A DNA stretch of 64,000 nucleotides from assembly GCF_020382885.2 (NCBI RefSeq), contig NC_058493.1, forward strand, positions 27,162,999-27,226,998. The letters run 5' to 3'. This stretch comes from Scatophagus argus. Taxonomy: Eukaryota; Chordata; Actinopteri; Scatophagidae. Under the pieces are notes generated by a model that was not told the DNA's origin, did no database searches, and worked only from the letters and a program-made list of their open reading frames with translations. This document shows, piece after piece, positions 1-11,453 of the stretch (position 1 is its first letter; the number at the start of each line of letters is the position of its first letter). The position numbers and the translations under genes are program-made.

Positions 1-113
1 ATGAGTGTCTCAAGACAGATTTGTCAGACTTCAGTCATGTGAGCTCAGGGACATTTTCGTATTGTGGAATTGCTGTTGATAAGCCTAAGGGATTCTGGGA
101 AAAGATAACGTGC

Positions 114-132
114 GTGTGTGTGTGTGTGTGTG
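114..132 (+). repeat. (TG)n microsatellite at a 3' splice site
   Basis: TG run ending five bases before the AG acceptor at 136-137 of ero1a, so it serves as the tract upstream of that splice site. Confidence 0.85.
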
Positions 133-137
133 TTCAG

Positions 138-3100
138 TATTCAGCAGAGGCAAACCAGCAGCTGGACGACTGTGAGCAGATGAAGCATCTCGGAGCTGTC
201 GACGTCTCTTTGAGGTGAGTCATGTGTCACAGCAGCTGCAGCTCGACGGGATGTGGCGACTCAGCCGTGACTCAGCCGTGACTCAGCCGTGACTCAGCCG
301 TGAACACACAAGAGCTTCACGCCTCCTGCGTGACCTTTGACCTCCGGACATCGGTGAAGCTGACGGGCCGTTTTCTGTTTTCATCCGCAGCAACGAGACC
401 AAAGAGGCCCTGCTCAGCTGGAGCAAACACGACGACGAGGCCGAGCGCTTCTGCGTGGTCGACGGTAACGTTCAGTCCCTCAGCTGAGCCAATGAACCAA
501 ACCAAATGTTCATCCATAACACCTCAGCGCGCTTCGCCACATCCCAGATGGGTTGGCTCGCTGACCGTGCTGACAGACAGATGCTGACTGAAGTGTTGCT
601 GTTCCCCAGACGAGGAGTCACCAGACTCCCAGTACGTCGACCTGCTGCTGAACCCGGAGCGCTTCACCGGCTACAGAGGACCAGAGGCCTGGCAGATCTG
701 GAACAGCATCTATGAGGAGAACTGCTTCAAGTAAACACACACACACTAATATGAAAGCCTCAGTGTGATGAAGATCCTATGAGTCGTTATAATGAGAAAC
801 TTTCATTATTTTGAGACACCAAGTCATTATTTTGATATGCTGAGCCATTTTGAGATGCTAAATCATGATGTCGATAAAACATAACGACTTAGGGGATCAG
901 CAGGGGATCACCAGAGTTATGACAGATCATCCTGAGCGGGACATGCAGCTCTGTACAGACCTGCACGGTAATCCTGACATCTTCTGTGGGCCGAAGTGTT
1001 TGACCGTCCTTTGAGCCAACATGCAAAGCCTGAACTCGGTTCAGCCGCAGTCGGAAACGTTAGAATCCCGACGACGTCGCTCGCTAAGGCTGACAGAAGA
1101 AAGTTCATTTCAGCCTGCTTAAATGTCTCATCCAAGCTGAGAAACGTAGGAAAGCGATGAATGGAGCAGAGGTGGGTGTTTGTGCGAGTTCATCACTTGT
1201 CCCCCTTTACCCTTCTCGCAGACCGTATGCCATCAGACGTCCCCTTCTTCCCAACTCAGTCCACAGCAGCTCAGGAAGTGAAGGTAGGAGGTCATCTCAC
1301 CTTGATTTACTTCGTCTGGACCGTCAGTTTTCTCTGCGTGTCCCTAAACAACATTTGCTTAACTTATTGCAGCAAAGATCTTCTACAGCTGGCTGGAAGG
1401 TAAGCCGAACGACAGGAAGACGTGTCGTTGTGGAGTCTTTCTTTGTCCAGTTACTGTTGCCAGCTCTCTCGGTCTCTCTCAGGTCAGTGTGTGGAGAAGA
1501 GGGCTTTCTACCGCCTCATCTCTGGCCTCCATTCCAGCATCAACATACACCTGAGTGCCAGATACCTGCTGGATGGTGAGACGCAAACGACCCACTGAAC
1601 TCATCCTGTCCGGTCTTGATCCAGTGCAAAGTCCTCAGCTGTGATGGCTTCTTAACCCTGAGTCTCGTTCTTTCTGTGAACCCCTTCAGACAGCTGGTTT
1701 CAGAAGAAGTGGGGTCACAACGTGTCGGAGTTCAGACAGCGTTTTGATTCGGAGCTGACGGCCGGCGAGGGGCCCAAGAGGCTCCGCAACCTCTACTTCC
1801 TGTACCTGATAGAGCTGCGAGCGCTGGCCAAAGCTCTGCCGTTCTTCCAGCAGCCGTCCTTCCGGCTGTACACCGGCAGACCGCAGGAGGACCAGGAGAC
1901 CAAAGAGCTGCTGCTGCACATCCTGCAGCTGGCCAGGTCAGTCTGAGGCCTGGCGCTCGCAGCAGAACAGCCTCTCGTTTTCTTCTGCGCAGTCACACGA
2001 TGTGGTAGAAAGAAAATAGTTCCTCCACGAAGCTGCTCCCAATCTCCAAACGTCCACAACCCTGCAACTCGCACTAAAACAAATCCAGTTGGATGAGTAG
2101 CACGAGTTGTGCGAGGAAAATGTATCGTGGATTTTGGGTTGTCACTTTCATGTCATTAAATCGTCTTCACTTCTCATCAGTTTACTTTCAATTTTCTAAG
2201 TGGCAGCTCGCTGTGATTTCCCTCCGCCTCCACACTCTTTCTCCAGATCTTTCCCGCTGCACTTTGATGAGACGTCGCTGTTTGCTGGGGATGAAAAGGA
2301 AGCAGCCAAACTGAAGGTGAAACTGTGAAGATGAATTCTTGTACTGAATTAAGCGTGTGAGGATATCTCTCAGACATGGTGACGTGGACAGCACAGAAAC
2401 CTGTTTAAGCTGCCCTAAACAGGAAGAAAAAGAACTAAGTAAAGGACTAGTTCAGTGTGTTTTGGATCAAGTAATTACAAAAAAGATCCTCTGGATTCGT
2501 AAAGATTCGTTACCATAAACCATTTAGAGTGCGTTTGCGGATATCAGTTTGGAATATCGACTGACGCCGACTGCAGCGAATCACATGTTTTTACTCAAAG
2601 TGACACGAGTGTGTTTTCCTCTGCTGTGTTGACGTCAGGAGGACATCCGACTGTCCTTCCTCAACATCTCCAGGATCATGGACTGTGTGGGCTGCTTCAA
2701 GTGTCGACTGTGGGGGAAACTGCAGGCAAGGACATTGTTACATCAGTTATGTCACTGTTTGCACAGGGTAATCTAGGGGTGAATGTTAAATCCTGCCGTG
2801 CATCACGTTGTGATTTGCGGCCTTGTTTTGATCTCTCTCTCTCTCGTCACCAGACTCAGGGATTGGGAACATCACTGAAGATTTTGTTTTCAGAGCGACA
2901 GATTGAAGCCCTGCCCACGTCGAGCGTGGAGCGACCCAGTTTCCAGCTCAGCCGGCAGGAGATCGTCTCCCTGCTCAACGCCTTTGGAAGGTGAGCGAGT
3001 CTGTCGGCGTCTTATGTGAAATAACTTTTATGTTTGAAGAAACTCGGAGAAGCCACTCGGTTCTGTGTACACACTAAGGGTTGTATCTGCTGCAGGCGTA

Positions 3101-4159
3101 GTGGATCACATCCACATTTTTACTGCCTGAAAATGACTTGTCGGGTGGTGGACGAAGCACTCAGATCTTCTGCTTCAGCGAAAGCAGCATCCTCCTTCAG
3201 CATCCTTCCTGATGTTTTCTTCAGTTTATCTCTTCATTGCAATTGTGATAGAAACTGGACTTCAATAATTTATGTCCTTGCATCAAGTCATAAAAAAAAA
3301 AAAAGGGGCAGTCGTGGATCAGCGGTTAGGGTGTCGGACCCATAGCCGGTGGATCGCTGGTTCGATTCCCCGTCCCGGTGTCCATGGCTGAGGTACCCTT
3401 GAGCAAGGTACCTAACCCCCACTGCTCCCCGGGCGCTGCACGCGGTCGCCCACTGCCCCGGGTTTGCTGTGTGTGTGTGCACGTCACTTGGGTGGGTTAA
3501 ATGCAGAGAACAAATTTCGTTGGAGTGAGTTCCCTCCAATGACAAGATATGTCACTTTAAAGGAAAATCCATGTCGAGTCCACTACTGATCTGAGTCAAG
3601 TTAAGTCCAATCCAAATATATTATTGCATAATTATTATATAATATTGAACCTAACGTAGATATGATCTTAAGCCAAGTTACTATGGTGCATTACGTAAAA
3701 CTAAATAAAAATCTGAGGACTCGTCTCCGATTTATGAATCCAAATGCAGTTAATGTTCAAGTCCGAGTCAAGTCACAAGTCCTTAAAATATAGGCTCAAG
3801 TCAGACTCGAGTCCGAGACCTGGACTCGAGTGCTACAGGCCTGCAATTATCAAATGGACCTTCTGGTTTCCGGTGAAGTATTTTTTTCCTAACTTGCCAC
3901 ACTTGTAGGCAGAAGTCAAACATGATCTCATCTCATGGGAAATCCGTCTCGCTTTTATGACCTTAAAAATGAAACCCAGCGTTAACCAAAATACTGTAGG
4001 ATACGAAATTAAAAGGGCAGACTTTCACTTTATGTGCTGTTTATTGACGTCCTCCCTCCACGCCAGAGATAACTGCATCTTCATGAAATGTCCCACAGGA
4101 TCTCCACCAGCATCAGAGAGCTGGAGAACTTCAGGTCGCTGCTAGCAGAAGAGCGGTGA
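138..4159 (+). CDS. ero1a: ERO1 alpha-like ER oxidoreductin, 3' part (5' exons before the window)
   Basis: FAD-dependent thiol oxidase of the ER lumen that re-oxidises protein disulfide isomerase and passes electrons to oxygen, giving hydrogen peroxide. Coding exons: 138-214, 391-464, 610-730, 1222-1283, 1373-1399, 1483-1575, 1690-1936, 2247-2316, 2639-2725, 2854-2990, 4099-4159; they join in frame to 351 codons plus TGA. The product matches about residues 120-468 of human ERO1A. Seen: the catalytic motif CVGCFKC (exon 2639-2725), the regulatory Cys of DDCEQ (human C131), the Cys of ERFC (C166), the pair ENCFK/GQCVEK (C208/C241) and two N-glycosylation sites (NVS, NIS) where ERO1A has them. 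KKWGHN and the ending [11 protein letters not shown] favour ERO1A over ERO1B. The intron after 2725 uses a GC donor. The N-terminal exons are outside the window. Family certain; paralog likely. Confidence 0.92.
255..303 (+). repeat. 11-bp tandem repeat made of TGACTCAGC motifs
   Basis: About four copies of an 11-bp unit (TGACTCAGCCG) in an ero1a intron. Three complete copies read GTGACTCAGC, which fits the antioxidant-response/NF-E2 consensus. Whether it acts as an enhancer is inference. Confidence 0.75.
3305..3560 (+). mobile_element. tRNA-derived SINE, near full length
   Basis: Sits in the last ero1a intron, after an A run. It has a tRNA-like A box (TGGATCAGCGG, 3315-3325) and a B box (GGTTCGATTCC, 3359-3369), i.e. 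an internal pol III promoter, followed by a body with CTGCTCCCCGGGCGC and a tail containing GGTTAAATGCAGAGAA. A truncated, inverted relative lies at 7205-7389. It is a retrotransposon and not a working tRNA gene. Confidence 0.8.
3570..3850. repeat. dispersed repeat rich in AAGTC/GACTCGAG words
   Basis: Segment in the last ero1a intron with many short repeats of the type GTCCGAGTCAAGTC and CTCGAGTCCGAG, resembling a common teleost non-autonomous element. Ends and class not resolved. Confidence 0.4.
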
Positions 4160-4372
4160 CGGCGATGAGAAGACGTCCGTCGTCTCTTGGTCCTGCTGAA
4201 GTGACCAGCATCAGGACATGAGGAAAGATCAGCTCTTATCAGCTGGATGGAGACTCTGAGTTTGTGGCTGCAGCCTCTTCCATGTGCCTGTTTCTATTAG
4301 CGTGTCTCAAAGTATTTTGTTGTAATATTATTGAGCAAAGAAAAATTCAAACTTGCTTCTTCATGTGAAAAA

Positions 4373-4378
4373 ATTAAA
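4373..4378 (+). promoter_or_regulatory. possible ero1a poly(A) signal (ATTAAA)
   Basis: ATTAAA lies about 215 bases after the ero1a stop codon and would give a short 3' UTR. Position-based inference; no transcript evidence. Confidence 0.4.
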
Positions 4379-5700
4379 TCATTTCAGATCATTTTAATCC
4401 GTGAACTGACTGACTGACTGTAGGTCTGCTTTACCTGTTCACACCTGTTACAGGACAGTGGCCAGCTGTGCAGTGGTGTTTCTGTCCTGAGGATGGCGCT
4501 GTTTGTAAAGCAAACTCGTTTTTACTGTTAAATGCAAAATCAGATTGCTTTGGAAAGTCTTCATTTCACGTAAACAAGAAGCAGATACGGTGTGTCAACG
4601 GGAGGAATTGTATGTTCAATGTTTTATTTCATTTTCAGATTTTCTCTATGAATATCAAATGTTTTCATAAGACCCTGATCTATTCTTTACTCTGTGTGTG
4701 TGTGTGTGTGTGGGGGGGGGGTTAGATTAATGGTGCATTCAAGTACAACTCGAGAACTAAAACTTACATGTTAAGATTTTTGACTATTTTCAAAACCTTT
4801 ATTTAATTTGAATGGGTCTGACCCCAACATTCATAGCAGGGTTTTTGAGCCCATGTTGGCCAGCCTGAGGTCCTCGGGTGGGGACCTTCTGGTCGTTCCA
4901 AAGTTGAGGTTAAAGACTGATCTGTCACTGGTCAGTGATTTCTTTTAAATCACTTCTTAAAGCCCATTTTTATAGACTGGCTGATATGTGATGTTGTCTT
5001 TTTACCATCCTTTTATCTTATCTGCTTTAAATTCTCAATTTACTGCCTTTATTGTCAATTTTCTATATTTTTTTACTGTCCTTTTACTGCCTGTTTTTGT
5101 GTTTGATTTGTGGCTTCTGATTTTAACTGATTGTTAAGCACTTTGGGAACTTCTTTTTAAAAAGCGTTACATAAATAAAGTTATTATCAGATGCAAGTAC
5201 ATTTTTTTTTAATTCTTTGGTGACTGTGTTTTTTTGTTGATAACTGGCTAATTTTCAGAAGTAATAAATGTCACTTGAAATATCTGGTGAACCTAAATGC
5301 ATCAGCTAAATACGTTTTAGGACTGAAAATATAAGAAAACGTTTGGTACTGTAAAGCAGATGCACATCTAAATATCTAATAATAATAATGCTAATAATAA
5401 TGAATTTATATCACGTTTGGAGGCTTATATAGTTACTTAATCATTAAAGTTTCACGCTAATTCGTTAATATTATTAATATTGTAACTATGCTATGTGCTG
5501 AGGTATAACGTCTGACTTTTAAAACTTATATATGTGTTTTTATTTATGTAATTCAGATGATTGTGGTGCTTGTGAAAGGGAGGATGTTTTTCCAGCCTGT
5601 AGTCGCGGTTTGTCCGACAGTCCTGTAAGGCAGCACAAAGCCGCGCAGCAGACAGCGAAGGGTTAAGCTGTAATAGGATGAATGGATATTGTGGTGAGCA
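4379..5700. other. spacer between ero1a and pacsin3
   Basis: No credible coding exon. It contains a (TG)10 run followed by about ten G (4693-4721), an eroded non-LTR retrotransposon 3' end (4840-5190) and AT-rich sequence. The two genes point the same way. Confidence 0.6.
4840..5190 (+). mobile_element. non-LTR (Rex1/L2-like) retrotransposon 3' fragment
   Basis: Remnant of a reverse-transcriptase C-terminal region (reads roughly LVVPKLRLKTDL near 4889-4925), then a tail with AAGCACTTTGGGAAC and a terminal ATAAATAAAGTTATTAT, which is typical of 3' ends of fish non-LTR elements. Strongly 5' truncated and internally deleted. Family call is tentative. Confidence 0.5.
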
Positions 5701-5759
5701 GCATCTGATTACACAGACGCCAGTAGGCACCGGAGGGGGAAGACGCTCGTTGTCCAACA

Positions 5760-6158
5760 GCCGAAACTGCTTCTTCATTCCCCCGTGAGGAAGTCAAACA
5801 CACTTCACCTGTGAGGGTTTAACTTGAACGTGAAGTACAGCTTCACTGTTTTAACCGAGCGCAGGAACAAAACCCCGCAGCGACGGTTATCTTGTGAAGG
5901 AGAGCGGAGGGCTTCACGGCGGATCTTCTCATCGTGTAAATGGCTGAGGGGGGCCGACGGGTGACAGCGGAGTAAACTTACAAAATGTCGCAGTTTGTGG
6001 AGGCTTAGAAGAGGACCCAAAGTGGCGTGTTTTTAACGAAGATTCACGCCTGAGTGTTAATCCGTCTGTCTGACAGGAGAGGCGGTCAGACCGAAGAAGA
6101 AGTGCGGCAGCAGCTCCTGCAGGATTTTGGTTTGTTTCTCCAGTTAGGAGCGAAACAG
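5760..6158 (+). promoter_or_regulatory. candidate pacsin3 promoter and first non-coding exon
   Basis: CpG-richer stretch with no clear long reading frame, ending in a strong donor (AACAG|GTAAGA, GT at 6159-6160). On this strand, the next plausible acceptors are the candidate leader exon at 10727 and the exon carrying the pacsin3 start codon. I infer an untranslated first exon; its 5' end is approximate. Confidence 0.45.
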
Positions 6159-7204
6159 GTAAGACCTCACCTGTGTGCAGTTAGCACATGTTGCTGTGTT
6201 AGCGTGCAACCCCGTTTTATGTATGTATATATGGCGTGTGTAACAGCATTGTTTGTTTGTTTTTTACTTTCCGAGTTGCGTCTTCAAAAACTGCCAAACA
6301 CCGACAGTTAGCACCTAAGCTAGAATGAATTTATTCGTGCTTTTTCAGTTTGTTGTCAATTTATGTGCGTTGATAAGTTGAATTTCACCCTCCATTTTTA
6401 AACAGTGATTGAAATTCACTGCCTCATTCAAATAAACTGTAGAATTCATTGAAACTTATCATTAGCTTACAATAAAGATGCTGCAGCTAGCTTGTGTTGT
6501 TGCATTAAGCTGCCTCTGGAAATGTGCACGCCCTGTAGTACTTCTGTGGAAATGACGGAAATATGGACTCTCATGAATTTAAAAACAATCCAAAAACAGT
6601 TGTTCAGGAGTTGTTCTTCTGCACCAAACAGGATTGGTTCACATTTTAAAGCTGCATCACTCGGTTTTTGACCAGCAGGGGGCAGAAATCCGACAGAGGC
6701 ACAGCTTAGCTTAGCTGTTAGCTCATCAAGTTGTTATGGCTAAGATGTTGGTCAATCATGTTTACAAATCAAGCAAATCAAAACAACGTTATCATAATTG
6801 CGGCAACAGATATTTTGATTTTGCCGTGAAAAACGTCAGCACCAGATGTTAGCAAGCCTTCTGTTACCAACATATGCCATAAAATGACTCACCGCATTCA
6901 ACAATAAGTTTGTGGTTCTAAAGGTGCAATTTGTGCAATATGACCAGATTTTGGTTTAAATCACTGTTAAAAATGAGCTAACATGTCCTGTCTTGTAATA
7001 CCACTTTGTGCCTCTAGAGGTGATAGTCTTATTGTCCTTTTAAAGTGTTATTAATTAACCACTGTGATTATTTGTCATGTTTTTGGTTTTGCATAATTAT
7101 TCTAACTTTTTTCAAGAAAACATTTGTAGGTTTTGAAGCTAACATTCCTCTTGACTTTTACTTTGGGAAAACAGATAGTTTACTGAAGTATAAAAATTAG
7201 AAGA

Positions 7205-7389
7205 AGAAGAGGAATCACTTTATTGACAGTATATATATTTTTACACACACACTGAATTCGTCTTCTGCATTTATCCCATACTTAGTTGAACACACACACG
7301 CAACACCCGGCAAATTACCCACAGTGAAACACACACAGGAGCAGTGGGCCGCATCAAGCGCCCGGGGAGCATATTGGGGGGTTAAGTGT
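7205..7389 (-). mobile_element. 5'-truncated SINE, inverted
   Basis: Reverse complement shows the body and tail of the SINE at 3305-3560 (CCCC..TGCTCCCCGGGCGC, then GGATAAATGCAGAAGACGAA) without the tRNA-like head, ending in a TCAATAAAGTGATT-type tail. Confidence 0.6.
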
Positions 7390-8903
7390 AGTCAAACTAC
7401 TTTGTCAGTCTCCTGCTTTATGATGGCAAAGGAGAATAATTGATCATAGCTCAAACTTTGTAAGCGTGCTGAGCGGACACTAAATACATTCTAATCACTA
7501 AAAGTTTCATCAGCTGATGTGTAGTGCTTGCAGCTGGAGGTCTGTTGGCTGATAGAGCAGTCCAGCAGTCCCTGACAAGCAGCAGTATTACAGTATGATC
7601 AGTAGAGGGGTGGAGCAGGCAGGTGGAAACTTTCCCTCCGCTTCAGGCTTCAAAACCTGCCAAGCAAGTGGAATTTCGTGCAAACATGAAACATGTCAAT
7701 GCTGAACGTTAACTCTGAGTCAGTCTGTCAGCCCTCCTCTGGTTGGCTCATTTATCTGCTCCTGTGTTTTTTAAATAAAAAGTAAAATAGACTGCAGGAC
7801 ATACTGTGACTGTAGGATTGTTCTGTAATGTTTTGGTTAGATCAGGAAGAATATATGTAACGATAATAATAATGCTAATAATAAATTAAGTATAAAAACA
7901 AAGCATAAAGTAACTAGAATGAAAAGGAAACTTAACCACCAATGATTTTTAGCATTATTGAGTAACTTGCTGATTATTTTGCTCATGAAAACATCAGACA
8001 GTTGTGAAAAGTCCTCGTCATAATTTCCTAGAAGCCAAGATCAGTAGTTGAAATAGCAGTTCAAAAGCTATTGAGTGTTCTGTACCATCGAGCATCAAAT
8101 CCTCACATTTGTTTGCTGTTGCAGTCAATTTTTTTTTTCATGAAAAACTGCTTAGAATAAAATCAAAATAGCGGCAGATTAATTTGTTGATTGACCACCT
8201 GGTTATTTAGCTCTTGTCAGGAACTTTTCATTAAAGTCGTATTTTGACAGAGAATATAAGTGGTTGTGCCGTGTTACATGTTCTGGACAGCAGGGCTTAA
8301 TGGAGTCAGATGTGAACAGCAGGTTCTGGGTTAATCTTTGGCAGCATTCCCTGCGACATGCAACAGATTGTGCCAAGCCAGAGTCCTGCTTGCAGGCTGC
8401 AGAGGTGGGGGAGCTGGCACGGGGGCGTTTCTGAGCCGTTCTGGCCTCAGTGATGTGGTTCTGGTCGGAGATGAGCTGGGAGAGCAGCTGTATGTGTGGG
8501 AACAAGGCTGAGTTGTCCTTTTCCTTCACTCTCTGGTCTGCTGTACTCCGCCTCCCTCTGATCTGTTTTCGTTTTGTTTTCTGTCCTCGCCTCGCCTCTA
8601 CCAGAGCGCCGTCACATGGTTTGCTGTCAGTTAGAGCCTCAGACTGTTACGCGAGTGAGGTCACCACGGGAGTGGGAGTGTGAAATGTTCACTTAAATGC
8701 TGAAGACCTGCAAAAGAAGTGATTCACAACTTGGGGATCGTGACAAGATCAAATGTTGCTCCATTGTTATGCTTCAGTTCAGACAGTTATATGTGCTCTG
8801 ATTGGAGGAGAAATTATCACAAATTATCACATGGATATGATGATCAAGGATTTAGGCATTTATTTTTAATATGTTCAAAAATTACTTTACGGCTACGATG
8901 TGT

Positions 8904-8927
8904 CATGATGATGATGATGATGATGAT
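8904..8927. repeat. (ATG)n trinucleotide microsatellite
   Basis: Eight consecutive ATG/TGA-phase units in the pacsin3 leader intron. Confidence 0.85.
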
Positions 8928-10726
8928 AAAAAGATGACAGCATCACTGCAGTGAATGAAGCCTGACAGTAAATGACAAATAAAGCGGGAATATCTTCTGC
9001 TTCTGGTGTTCTGTACCACACTCCATCTGCTCTCCCACCGATCTCCAACATCCAGCCTCCCATCACGAAGCAGTTTGTATGAGGATTTGCATTGTTTGAT
9101 TCGTTGCTAACCAGTTGCGTTCTCCGTTTGTGCTCTGACTAAAGAGGGCGGGGCTCTCGGCGTGTGACACCCGAAAGCAAAACTGGTGTCAAATTAGAAC
9201 AGTTTTCCAATCATTGCAGTGGGAGGCACTCAGAAATGAAGCCTCATGAAGATGAAGCGTTCACAAGTTGATCTTTTTGACTCCGATATCTTCTGAAAAA
9301 GCCTTCTTTGAAGTGGTTGTGAACTTAAATCTATCTGATGTGATGTTTCTGATGGAACAAAGATGTCTTTAATATCGCAGATATGTATTTTATGTGGCTG
9401 ATTTGCTTCCCTATTTTATGCCAGAGTTGATGTTGATTTTGGTTCTTGAGATTTGTAACCATAAGACTAATTCCAAGTAAAACACTGCTGTTGGCAAGTT
9501 TTAGTCCCATTTACTTCAAATAACACAGACTTAAGCTCAGTATTTTTCTCTTCTGTCTTCCAAGCTGATATTGTTTCTCTCTCACTTAAATGCAGTGTTG
9601 AAATGAACTTAAAGACTCTTGAAAATTGGAGGCTGAATAAACAGCAGAATGCATGTATTGTCTTGCTTCACTTAAGGCCTGAAGGTGCTGCAGTTAACAC
9701 AGCAGGGCGCCAGACAATTAACTCTGTCATTAATAACTCAGGGGTGCAGTTCAGGCAAGTTACTTCTCTGTAACCCACAGTACAAAATAAACTGAGGCTG
9801 TAAAAATTCTCATGTGTAACCTCCTGAAGAGATCATAACCAAGTGACATGTAGATTTGTGCAGATCTTACATAATTCTCTTCAAAAACACAGGACAAAAT
9901 AAATCAGTCTGATCTTTTTAACAACTGTTCTAGCTCAAAGCCACGTCCATACACACTTCAGTTCATTCACATCTCATACACGTGAAGATGTCATGTCAAA
10001 GCAAAGAGTTACAGCATCCCAGTGTGCCATAATTAATTCAAGGATTTAAGGAGCTTTATTGTCATTTCACACATGTCAAAAACATGAGGTGGAACAAAAT
10101 TAGTTTCCCTGGTCCTGGTTAGGCCCAATGACATAGAAAAATAGCAAATAACTATAAATATAAAACAGAATACTATAAACAATAAAATGACAAATATATA
10201 CAACATTTGAGTTAGTGTGCAATGGAGTTGAGGTGGCGTATTGTGCAACATCAGTGCAAAAGTTCAAAGTCAGTGCAAAAGTAAGTGAAAAGCATGTCTT
10301 TTAAAGGACCATCATTGAGCTTGTAAAGCGATTTGTACTCAAACGGCTCATGCAAAACTCACATTTTTAAAACCTGACACTCGATTCCCAACTCATTGCC
10401 CAGGCAGGTAATTTTAGACGTGTGAGCTGAGTGCTCTGACCTCCTGTTATAGGGACCGCTGGGCTCTGGCTGTTTCATTAGCCTTCAGCTCCCGGTTCCA
10501 TGTGTGGCATTTCACCACGACTCCCAGAATGTGCCACCTTCCAGCCAGCCGCGAGCCATATAACAGGAAGCCCGCCCGGCCTGGCGTGAGCGCCGGCGGC
10601 CTGCTGGGAGATCTAACCGCATGCTGCTGCGCTTTCTAACAAACCTCTCTGTGTTCTCCCTGTGCTGTCACATCTGCTCCTGAGGGATCTTCCTCTCCTC
10701 TCTGTCTGTCCCTTTCTGTCTCTCAG

Positions 10727-10792
10727 GCCCGCGGAGACAGAGGCTGTCTTCTGTTTGGACATCTGTCCGTCTCTGTTTTCGTCTCTGCTAAG
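10727..10792 (+). other. candidate 66-nt non-coding leader exon of pacsin3
   Basis: A very strong pyrimidine tract (about 35 nt of C/T-rich sequence) ends in TCTCAG at 10726, and a consensus donor (TAAG|GTAAGT) follows at 10793. The segment has no long open frame. A TATA-like CATATAA at 10557-10563 just upstream could instead mark an alternative promoter. Inference from splice signals only. Confidence 0.45.
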
Positions 10793-11429
10793 GTAAGTTC
10801 TGCTGTCGCTCTGGGCTCCACTCTTCAGCAGTGCCTGCATTGTATTGGTCGTGTGCAACATGTGCTTTGCTTGCTGTTTCTCTTTATGTGCGCCTGTCAT
10901 CTAATAACAACACTGTTAACACACTGCGCTCCACACAGCAGTTTCTGCTTGTACTTCCTACTTACAATCCTCTTCATCTTGATTTTGTTATCTCTTTGTA
11001 ACCTCAAAGAAACCGATGACATCTCTAAGTGTAAAAAATGTGATTGATCCTTGAACGCAACATTAAAGGTGTAAACTAAATCGCTGCGTGTTTCTTAGCT
11101 CACATTTACTCCGTTCAGAGACTGATTTTGATGTGTAGTTTAGGAAAATGTGATGTTTGCAGAGCAGCTGCAATGATTTTCCAGTTTGGAAACAAGAACG
11201 GTGACACCTTGGGGAGTGTCGTGTTATCCTTTAGCTGTAGGACGGTTTCATGTTGTTGAGAGAAGAAGAGTCACGTCTTGTCCAGCCTCCTCTGTATGTT
11301 GTTTCTGGATATGTTACAACTCGAGTGAGAAGTATGCTGTTTACTGTAAATAGTATGCTGTTTACTAACTGTATGTATACATAAATGGCATAAGATTTCA
11401 AGCTGCTTGCTGTGACGGTAGGGAGCGAC

Positions 11430-11453
11430 TTCTTCCTTCCTTCCTTCCTTCCT
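11430..11453. repeat. (TTCC)n microsatellite
   Basis: About six TTCC units in the pacsin3 leader intron. Confidence 0.8.

Noticed and set aside
262..303. Short direct repeats viewed as a possible CRISPR array
   Set aside because: Eleven-base units with no spacers in a vertebrate intron; a minisatellite.
1157..1579. 140-codon open frame on the + strand
   Set aside because: Reads through three ero1a exons and their introns in a single frame; the spliced exons explain the conserved parts.
3305..3380. tRNA-like sequence with A and B boxes
   Set aside because: It is the head of a SINE: it continues into a SINE body and tail, and a related truncated copy lies at 7205-7389. Not a functional tRNA gene.
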